Assembly: GCA_039807745.1 (NCBI GenBank)
Contig: JBDHRV010000001.1
Span: forward strand, 1 to 64,000
Length of the DNA: 64,000 bases
Direction: 5' to 3'
DNA from: JAEUMW01 sp039807745
GTDB lineage: Bacteria; Pseudomonadota; Gammaproteobacteria; Burkholderiales; JAEUMW01
In this document: positions 57,715-64,000 of the stretch, piece by piece
Layout of the letters: every line of letters starts with the position of its first letter
How positions within the stretch are numbered: position 1 is the stretch's first letter
Position numbers and translations under genes: made by a program
Notes under the pieces: model-generated
Database searches by the model: none
What the model was told of the DNA's origin: nothing
What the model saw: the letters and a program-made list of their open reading frames with translations, nothing else

Positions 57715-59184
57715 ATGTTCAACGCCAGTCTCACCGAACTCGCCCGTCTGCTCGAAGCGAAAGAACTCTCCAGCGTGGAGCTCACCGAGTCGCTCCTGAA
57801 TCGTATCGAGCGGCTGAACCCGATCCTCAACGCGTTCGTCACGGTACGCGCCGAAACCAGCCTCGCGCAGGCGCGGGCTGCCGACGAGCGTCGAGCGCGC
57901 GGCGAAGCGCGGCCGTTGACCGGCATCCCGGTGGCGCAGAAAGACATCTTCTGCGCGCGCGGCTGGCCGACCACCTGCGGATCGCGGATGCTGTCGAACT
58001 TCGTCGCACCGTACGACGCGGAGATCATTCGCCGTTTCGATGCCGCGGGCGTGGTCAATCTCGGCAAGACCAACATGGACGAGTTCGCGATGGGCTCGTC
58101 CAACGAGACCTCCTTCTTCGGCCCGGTCCGCAATCCCTGGGCGCCCACCGCCGTCCCCGGCGGCAGTTCCGGCGGGTCGGCGGCGGCGGTGGCGGCGCGG
58201 CTCGCCCCGGCCGCGACCGGCACCGACACGGGCGGCTCCATCCGGCAGCCGGCGGCGCTCTGCGGCGTCTCCGGTATCAAGCCTACCTACGGCGTGGTCT
58301 CCCGCTTCGGGATGATCGCCTTCGCTTCGAGTCTCGATCAGGCAGGCCCGATGGCCAAGTCGGCGGAGGACCTGGCGCTTCTGCTCAACGTCATGGCGGG
58401 CTTTGACCCGCGCGACTCGACCAGTCTCGAGCGCGTGCCGGAGGATTACGCGCGCGACCTCGGCCGGCCACTCAGCGGGCTTCGGATCGGTCTGCCGAAG
58501 CAGTATTTCGCCGAGGGCGTGAGCGCGGACGTGATCCGCGCGATCGAGAAGGCGATCGCGACCTTGCGGGATCTTGGCTGCGAGACGGTCGAGGTCGACC
58601 TGCCCAACACCCGGCTCTCGATCCCCGTCTACTACGTGCTCGCGCCGGCCGAGGCATCGAGCAATCTTGCGCGCTACGACGGCGTGCGCTATGGGCACCG
58701 CGCCGCGCACTACACGGACCTCATGGACATGTACCAGAAGAGCCGTGCGGAAGGTTTTGGCGCGGAGGTCAAACGGCGCATCCTGATCGGCACCTACGTG
58801 CTCTCGCATGGCTACTACGATGCGTACTATCTGCAGGCGCAGAAGCTGCGCCGCCTGATCGCGCACGACTTTGCCGAAGCGTTCAAGGTGTGCGACGTGA
58901 TCATGGGGCCGACCTCCCCCACCACCGCCTTCGATCTCGGCGCCAGGAGCGGCGACCCGGTGCAGATGTACCTGTCGGACATCTTCACCATCGCGGTGAA
59001 TCTGGCGGGGCTGCCCGGGATGTCGATTCCCGCGGGATTCGGGGACGATGAGCGCCCGGTCGGCCTGCAGCTCATCGGTAACTATTTCGCGGAGGCGCGG
59101 ATGCTGAACGTCGCGCACCAGTACCAGCAGGCGACCGACTGGCACCGGCGCGTCCCCGCGGGTCTGGAGGTGGAATCAGCATGA
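57715..59184 (+). CDS. gatA: Asp/Glu-tRNA amidotransferase subunit A
   Basis: GatA releases ammonia from glutamine for transamidation of mischarged Asp-tRNA-Asn or Glu-tRNA-Gln. The 489-residue protein has the amidase signature with the Ser-cisSer-Lys triad: Lys in VAQKDIF (about residue 78) and the serines in GGSSGGSAAAV and GTDTGGSIRQPA. The ATG has no good ribosome site. Its stop overlaps gatB as ATGA. Confidence 0.97.
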   Translation: MFNASLTELARLLEAKELSSVELTESLLNRIERLNPILNAFVTVRAETSLAQARAADERRARGEARPLTGIPVAQKDIFCARGWPTTCGSRMLSNFVAPYDAEIIRRFDAAGVVNLGKTNMDEFAMGSSNETSFFGPVRNPWAPTAVPGGSSGGSAAAVAARLAPAATGTDTGGSIRQPAALCGVSGIKPTYGVVSRFGMIAFASSLDQAGPMAKSAEDLALLLNVMAGFDPRDSTSLERVPEDYARDLGRPLSGLRIGLPKQYFAEGVSADVIRAIEKAIATLRDLGCETVEVDLPNTRLSIPVYYVLAPAEASSNLARYDGVRYGHRAAHYTDLMDMYQKSRAEGFGAEVKRRILIGTYVLSHGYYDAYYLQAQKLRRLIAHDFAEAFKVCDVIMGPTSPTTAFDLGARSGDPVQMYLSDIFTIAVNLAGLPGMSIPAGFGDDERPVGLQLIGNYFAEARMLNVAHQYQQATDWHRRVPAGLEVESA

Positions 59185-60614
59185 AGTGGGAGATTGTCGT
59201 CGGCCTGGAAGTCCACGCCCAGCTCTCCACCCGGTCCAAGATCTTCTCGGGCGCTGCCACTGCATTCGGCGCGGCGCCGAATGCCCAGGCGTGCGCGGTC
59301 GACATCGCGCTGCCCGGCGTGCTGCCGGTGATGAACCGCGGCGCGGTGGAGCGCGCGATACGCTTCGGGCTTGCCGTGGGTGCGGCGATCAATCGCCGTT
59401 CGGTGTTTGCTCGCAAGAACTACTTCTACCCGGATCTTCCCAAGGGCTACCAGATCAGCCAGTACGAGACGCCGGTCGTGGCAGGCGGTACGGTACGGGT
59501 TCCGCTGAAGGACGGCGAGAAGACGATTCGTCTGGTGCGCGCGCATCTCGAGGAAGACGCCGGCAAGTCGCTGCACGAGGATTTCCACGGCCTGTCCGGG
59601 ATCGATCTCAACCGCGCCGGTACGCCGCTGCTCGAAATCGTCTCGGAGCCGGATCTGCGCGGATCGCAGGAAGCAGTGGCTTACGCCAAGACGTTGCATT
59701 CGCTGGTGCGCTACCTCGATATCTGCGACGGCAACATGCAGGAGGGGTCGTTTCGCTGCGATGCCAACGTATCGGTGCGGCCACAAGGCGTGAGCGAGCT
59801 CGGCACCCGCTGCGAGATCAAGAATCTCAACTCGTTCCGCTTTCTGGAGAAGGCGATCGAGTTCGAGGCCGCGCGCCAGATCGCCGTTATCGAAGACGGC
59901 GGAACGATCGCGCAGGAGACGCGGCTCTTCGACCCGGACCGCGGCGAGACGCGCTCCATGCGCTCCAAGGAAGAAGCGCACGACTACCGCTATTTTCCGG
60001 ACCCGGACCTCCTCCCGCTCGAGATCTCCGAGGCGTGGGTCGAGGAAGTGCGCGCGTCGCTGCCCGAACTGCCGGACGCGAAGCGCGCGCGATTCGTGTC
60101 GAGCTATGCGATCTCCCCGTACGACGCGACCGTGCTCACGGCTAGCCGCGAGGTCGCGGCCTATTTCGAGGACGCGGTCCGCGCGCTGCCGTCCGAGCCG
60201 AAGCTGTGCGCGAACTGGGTGATGGGCGAGATCTCCGGCCATCTCAATCGTGACGGGATCGAGATCGAACGCTCGCCGGTGTCGAGCACAGCGCTCGCGG
60301 GGCTGCTGCGGCGCATCGCCGATGGCACGATCTCGGGCAAGATCGCGAAGGACGTGTTCGAAGCGATGTGGACGGGACACGGCGAAGCCGATGCGATCAT
60401 CGACGCGAAGGGGCTCAGGCAGATCTCCGACAGCGGCGAGCTCGAGCGTATCGTCGACGGTATCGTCGCCGCCAACCCGGGTCAGGTGGCAGACTACCGG
60501 GCCGGGCGGGACAAGCTCTTCGCCTTCTTCGTGGGGCAGGTGATGAAGCAAACGCAGGGCAAGGCGAACCCCGCACAGGTGAGCGAGATCCTCAGGAAGA
60601 AACTCGCGCCCTGA
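59181..60614 (+). CDS. gatB: Asp/Glu-tRNA amidotransferase subunit B
   Basis: GatB binds the mischarged tRNA and phosphorylates the side chain before amidation. The 477-residue protein has WEIVVGLEVHAQL at the start, the cradle-domain signature DFHGLSGIDLNRAGTPLLE within residues about 134-155, and the C-terminal YqeY-like tail domain. Together with gatC and gatA it makes the full GatCAB. It converges with a DUF4124 gene after 17 bp. Confidence 0.97.
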   Translation: MKWEIVVGLEVHAQLSTRSKIFSGAATAFGAAPNAQACAVDIALPGVLPVMNRGAVERAIRFGLAVGAAINRRSVFARKNYFYPDLPKGYQISQYETPVVAGGTVRVPLKDGEKTIRLVRAHLEEDAGKSLHEDFHGLSGIDLNRAGTPLLEIVSEPDLRGSQEAVAYAKTLHSLVRYLDICDGNMQEGSFRCDANVSVRPQGVSELGTRCEIKNLNSFRFLEKAIEFEAARQIAVIEDGGTIAQETRLFDPDRGETRSMRSKEEAHDYRYFPDPDLLPLEISEAWVEEVRASLPELPDAKRARFVSSYAISPYDATVLTASREVAAYFEDAVRALPSEPKLCANWVMGEISGHLNRDGIEIERSPVSSTALAGLLRRIADGTISGKIAKDVFEAMWTGHGEADAIIDAKGLRQISDSGELERIVDGIVAANPGQVADYRAGRDKLFAFFVGQVMKQTQGKANPAQVSEILRKKLAP

Positions 60615-60631
60615 AGCTCGCGCGGCAGGAC

Positions 60632-61309
60632 TTACTTCTTCGGGGCGGGCACGGTCGCGTCGGCCCGGGCGCTGCCAGTACTGCCCGAGGAGGCCGACTG
60701 CAGCTCGACGAAGCGGCGCTTGTAGTCGTCGTACTTTGCCCGAACCACCCCGATCTCCTGGCGCTTTTGTTCGATCAGGTGCTCGAGGCGCAGCTTCTCG
60801 GCTTCATCGCCCTCGATGTCCTGCTTGAGCCCATCCGGGATGGACTTGCCGGCCTGCGCGAGCCCCCCGGCGCGGACACGGTTCTCGGCCAATCGTTTCT
60901 CGGCGTTCTTCAGCACCGTCTGGTTGTTGGCGATCGCGAGCTCGATCTGCTGCAGGTCGCGATTGCGCTTGAGCTCGATGTCGCGCTCGGTAGTGAAGGT
61001 CTGCAGGAGCGCCTGATCGCGCCGCCGCTGCTCCTTTGCGCGAATCTCTTCCTGTTTCGCCTGCGCCGCCTCTTCCTGGCGTGCCCGGATCTCCTCCGGC
61101 GTCAGCGCCTGGTCGGTCTTCCTGATCGTGATGCCGCGCTTGCTCAACTCGGAATTGGCTTTGTCCTTGTACTCGGGCGGGATCGTATCACCGTACTGCG
61201 TTATGCCTTTGTCGTCGACCCACTTGTAGGTGCGCGCCGCGCCGGGCTGGGAGAGGACGCAACAAAGAGCCGCGACGACGCAGCAACCGACGTTCCTAGC
61301 TTCCTTCAT
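60632..61309 (-). CDS. DUF4124-domain exported coiled-coil protein
   Basis: The 225-residue protein has a signal peptide (about 1-25), then a short DUF4124 domain with YKWVDDKGITQYGDTIPPEY (about 28-47). A long Glu/Gln/Arg-rich coiled coil covers about 68-210. Function is unknown; DUF4124 proteins are common envelope proteins in proteobacteria. Its start overlaps the pyrE stop by 14 bp, so it depends on pyrE transcription. Confidence 0.8.
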   Translation of the reverse strand: MKEARNVGCCVVAALCCVLSQPGAARTYKWVDDKGITQYGDTIPPEYKDKANSELSKRGITIRKTDQALTPEEIRARQEEAAQAKQEEIRAKEQRRRDQALLQTFTTERDIELKRNRDLQQIELAIANNQTVLKNAEKRLAENRVRAGGLAQAGKSIPDGLKQDIEGDEAEKLRLEHLIEQKRQEIGVVRAKYDDYKRRFVELQSASSGSTGSARADATVPAPKK

Positions 61310-61952
61310 CGCCGCCCACTCCGTACTGTTCGCGATAGCGGGCGATCGGATGCAAGTACTGTTCCAAACTCTGCTGCGAGCGCACGAAGCGAATCAGATC
61401 GTCGAGGTTTGCGATGGCAATCGCCGGCATGTCGAAGCTGCGTGTGACCTCCTGGATCGCGGAGAGCTCGCCCGTGCCGCGCTCCATGCGATCGAGGCTG
61501 ACGACGAGCCCGCAGGGCTCGGCGTGCGCGCGCCGGATGAGGTCGATCGCCGTGCGCACGGACGTTCCCGCCGATATGACATCGTCCACGATCAGCACGC
61601 GTCCCGCGAGCGGTGCGCCGACGGTCAGCCCGCCTTCGCCGTGGTCCTTCGCTTCCTTGCGATTGAAGCAGAACGGGACGTTGCGCCCGCCCGCCGCGAG
61701 CGCGATCGCGACACCCGCGACGAGCGGGATGCCCTTGTACGCGGCGCCGAACAGCATGTCGAAGGGAAGCCCCGATGCGACGATGGCTTTCGCGTAGAAT
61801 TGCGCCAGCGTGTACAGCCGTTCGCCGTCGTCGAAGACGCCGGTGTTTAAGAAGTAGGGAGACTCGCGTCCCGCCTTGGTCCGGAACGAGCCGAACCGGA
61901 TCGCTTCGCAGGCGACCGCAAAGGCAATGAACTCGCGGCTTAGCGCAGACAT
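61296..61952 (-). CDS. pyrE: Orotate phosphoribosyltransferase
   Basis: PyrE makes OMP from orotate and PRPP in pyrimidine synthesis. The start is ATG 61952 (MSALSREFIAFAV); the open frame upstream is antisense to the exonuclease gene. The 218-residue protein has the PRPP-binding motif VLIVDDVISAGTS and the flexible-loop FNRKEAKDHGEGG. It is divergent from the exonuclease gene across a 90-bp spacer. Confidence 0.96.
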   Translation of the reverse strand: MSALSREFIAFAVACEAIRFGSFRTKAGRESPYFLNTGVFDDGERLYTLAQFYAKAIVASGLPFDMLFGAAYKGIPLVAGVAIALAAGGRNVPFCFNRKEAKDHGEGGLTVGAPLAGRVLIVDDVISAGTSVRTAIDLIRRAHAEPCGLVVSLDRMERGTGELSAIQEVTRSFDMPAIAIANLDDLIRFVRSQQSLEQYLHPIARYREQYGVGGDEGS

Positions 61953-62042
61953 GGGAGAAGTTGCAGGGGATGCCGGGTGCAAAGGGCGCGCGAATCGCTT
62001 CCCTGCCCCGCCTCGGCCACAAGAATAATGGTTTTCCCGCCC

Positions 62043-62816
62043 ATGCGCATCATCACCCTCAATGTGAACGGAATTCGATCGGCGGCGCGCAAGGGGTTCT
62101 TCGACTGGCTCGCGCAGCAACGCGCCCACGTCGTCTGTCTGCAGGAAGTGAAGGCACAGGCGGACGACCTGCCGGACGAGATCCGCCAGCCGAAAGGCTT
62201 TCACGGATTTTTCCATCTCGCCGGGAAGAAGGGTTACAGCGGTGTGGCCCTCTACTCGAGGCCCGCGCCGGACCGGGTGGTGGAAGGCATCGGGATCGCG
62301 GACATCGACGCCGAGGGGCGCTATCTGCGCGCCGACTTCGGCAACCTGAGCGTGGTGTCCCTGTACATGCCGTCGGGCTCGTCCTCGCCGCAGCGCCAGG
62401 TCGCCAAGTTCAACTTCATGGAGCGCTTCCTGCCCCTGTTGCGAGATCTGCATGGCAGCGGCCGCGAGTGGATCGTCTGCGGCGACTGGAACATCGCGCA
62501 CCGGGAGATCGACCTCAAGAACTGGCGCGCGAACCAGAAGAACTCGGGCTTTCTGCCCGAGGAGCGCGCTTGGCTCGGGCAGGTCTTCGAGCAACTGGGC
62601 CTGGTGGACGTGTTCCGGCGTCTGGATCCGAAGCCGGAGCAGTACACATGGTGGTCCAATCGCGGTCAGGCTTGGGCCAAGAATGTCGGGTGGCGCATCG
62701 ACTACCAGATCGCCACGCCGGGCATTGCGGCTCGCGCGACGCGCGCGGTGATCTACAAGGAGCAGCGCTTCTCCGATCACGCGCCGCTGACCATCGATTA
62801 CGACTACGACTGGTGA
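62043..62816 (+). CDS. Exodeoxyribonuclease III (AP endonuclease)
   Basis: This enzyme cuts at abasic sites and trims 3' ends in base-excision repair. With ATG 62043 (MRIITLNVNGIRSA) it has 257 residues. The EEP-superfamily catalytic motifs are LQEVKAQ, GDWNIAHREIDL, and the C-terminal SDHAPLTIDYD. It may be called xth or exoA; the sequence does not decide. It is followed by an ampG-like gene 10 bp later. Confidence 0.95.
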   Translation: MRIITLNVNGIRSAARKGFFDWLAQQRAHVVCLQEVKAQADDLPDEIRQPKGFHGFFHLAGKKGYSGVALYSRPAPDRVVEGIGIADIDAEGRYLRADFGNLSVVSLYMPSGSSSPQRQVAKFNFMERFLPLLRDLHGSGREWIVCGDWNIAHREIDLKNWRANQKNSGFLPEERAWLGQVFEQLGLVDVFRRLDPKPEQYTWWSNRGQAWAKNVGWRIDYQIATPGIAARATRAVIYKEQRFSDHAPLTIDYDYDW

Positions 62817-62826
62817 GCCGGCCCGC

Positions 62827-64000
62827 GTGAATTTCGCTCCCTACCTGCAGGTGCTGCGCAGCCCGAGGGTGGCGGCCGTCCTCTTCCTGGGGTTTGCCTC
62901 CGGGCTGCCGCTCGCCCTTTCGGCCGGAACGTTGCAGGCGTGGATGACGGTCGCCGGCGTCGACATCAAGACCATCGGCCTCTTCTCGCTGGTGGGTCTG
63001 CCCTACACCGTGAAGTTCCTGTGGGCACCGCTGATGGACCGCTACGCGCCCGCGTTCCTGGGGCGGCGTCGCGGCTGGGTCGCACTGACCCAGCTCGCCC
63101 TGATCGGAGTGATCGCGGCCATGGGCGCGATGGACCCGACACGCTCGCCGTTGGCGCTCGCCGCGCTCGCGCTGCTGCTGGCCTTTGCGTCGGCATCGCA
63201 GGACATCGTGGTGGATGCCTACCGCACCGACGTGCTGCGTGAACAGGAGCGCGGTCTCGGCGCGGCGGTCTCCGTGCTCGGATACCGCCTCGCCCTGCTC
63301 GTCTCGGGGGCGCTCGCGCTCATCCTGTCCGACCAGATCGGCTGGCGGAGCACCTACTGGCTGATGGCCGGGCTGATGGCGATCGGGATCCTCGCGGCGT
63401 TGCTCGGCCCGGAGCCGGAGCAGGCGGTGCGCCCGCCCCGCACCCTCGCGGAAGCGGTGGTCGGTCCGCTGCGGGAGTTCTTCGCACGCCCCGAGGCCGT
63501 GGTCATGCTGGCTCTGATCGTCCTCTACAAGCTCGGTGATGCGTTCGCGGGGAGCCTGACCACCGCCTTCCTGATCCGGGGTGTGGGCTTTACACCCACC
63601 GACGTCGGCGCGATCAACAAGGGCCTCGGCCTCATCGCGACCATCGTCGGCGCGCTGTTCGGCGGCGGGCTGATGGTGCGCCTCGGCCTGTACCGCTCGC
63701 TGCTCGCCTTCGGCATGCTGCAGGCAGTGTCCAATCTCTCGTTCATGGTGCTCGCGTGGGCGGGCAAGAGCTACGCGCTCATGGTCATCGCCGTCGCCTT
63801 CGAGAACATCGCCGGCGGCATGGGGACAGCGGCCTTCGTCGCGCTGCTGATGGCGCTCTGCGACCATCGCTTTTCCGCCACGCAGTTCGCGCTGCTGTCG
63901 GCGCTGGCAGCGATCGGACGCGTGTTCGTGGGTCCGCCGTCTGGTCTCCTGGTCGATGCGGTGGGCTGGGTGTGGTTCTTCTTCTGCACGTTCCTGGTCG
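62827..64000 (+). CDS. ampG: AmpG-like muropeptide MFS permease (3'-truncated by window edge)
   Basis: AmpG imports GlcNAc-anhydroMurNAc muropeptides for wall recycling and affects beta-lactamase induction in some species. The frame starts at GTG 62827 (then NFAPYLQVLRSPRVAAVLFLGF) and is open to the right edge, 391 codons. Around ten or more membrane helices are visible. AmpG-type features are FASGLPLALSAGTLQAWM and the motif SASQDIVVDAYRTDVL. The call fits the wall-growth genes nearby but rests on recognition of these segments. Confidence 0.85.
   Translation, partial: MNFAPYLQVLRSPRVAAVLFLGFASGLPLALSAGTLQAWMTVAGVDIKTIGLFSLVGLPYTVKFLWAPLMDRYAPAFLGRRRGWVALTQLALIGVIAAMGAMDPTRSPLALAALALLLAFASASQDIVVDAYRTDVLREQERGLGAAVSVLGYRLALLVSGALALILSDQIGWRSTYWLMAGLMAIGILAALLGPEPEQAVRPPRTLAEAVVGPLREFFARPEAVVMLALIVLYKLGDAFAGSLTTAFLIRGVGFTPTDVGAINKGLGLIATIVGALFGGGLMVRLGLYRSLLAFGMLQAVSNLSFMVLAWAGKSYALMVIAVAFENIAGGMGTAAFVALLMALCDHRFSATQFALLSALAAIGRVFVGPPSGLLVDAVGWVWFFFCTFLV

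Noticed and set aside
61953..62780. Minus-strand N-terminal extension of pyrE
   Set aside because: It is antisense to exonuclease III, and the family start is the ATG at 61952.

Overview
The window is 64 kb of high-GC (roughly 60-65%), gene-dense bacterial chromosome around the replication origin. Gene content and order point to a betaproteobacterium: dnaA-dnaN-gyrB next to rpmH-rnpA-yidD-yidC-mnmE-mnmG-rsmG-parAB-atp; the LysM/def/fmt/htpX/rsmB/DUF4390/NtrY-NtrX block; a glycolytic tkt-gap-pgk-pyk-fba row; and mreBCD-mrdAB-rlpA divergent from gatCAB. Genus cannot be fixed from the sequence alone. No rRNA, tRNA, CRISPR array, prophage or insertion sequence was seen.

Layout. 1-5.3 kb (+): the 3' part of priA, then argS, an FtsN-like SPOR protein, dsbA with a clear terminator, and a small unrecognised protein. 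5.4-8.7 kb (-): glmU-glmS, amino-sugar synthesis for the envelope. 8.8-15.6 kb (-): the complete nine-gene ATP synthase operon atpIBEFHAGDC. 15.7-21.3 kb (-): parB, parA, rsmG, mnmG and mnmE, with two parS sites between mnmG and mnmE. 21.3-23.7 kb (-): yidC, yidD, rnpA, rpmH. 23.7-29 kb (+): dnaA, an origin-like intergenic region, dnaN and gyrB. 29-34 kb (-): topB, dprA and a secreted LysM protein. 34.2-42 kb (+): def, fmt, htpX, rsmB, DUF4390, and an NtrY/NtrX-like two-component pair. 42.3-50 kb (+): tkt, gap, pgk, pyk, fba, DUF169. 50-57.2 kb (-): a LysM-like protein, rlpA, rodA, mrdA, mreD, mreC, mreB (rod-shape elongation machinery). 57.3-60.6 kb (+): gatCAB. 60.6-64 kb: a DUF4124 protein and pyrE (-), then exonuclease III and a truncated AmpG-like transporter (+).

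How it fits together. The centre is a replication and segregation hub: origin, DnaA, sliding clamp, gyrase, ParAB and parS. It is flanked by envelope growth genes (GlmUS, YidC, Mre/Mrd/RlpA, LysM proteins, AmpG), energy (ATP synthase, lower glycolysis) and translation or tRNA functions (ArgS, GatCAB, MnmEG, RsmB, RsmG, Def, Fmt). Seven gene pairs overlap by 4 bp at ATGA, suggesting translational coupling.

I did not find a new accessory system; the window is essentially housekeeping. The points most worth a second look are: rnpA without a usable AUG/GUG/UUG start but with a well-placed SD-CUG; an ATP synthase promoter whose -10 covers the annotated atpI start; an origin-like dnaA-dnaN spacer with a DnaA-trio-like stretch; an NtrX-like regulator with a degenerate AAA+ core; and a terminator-type hairpin directly upstream of dprA.
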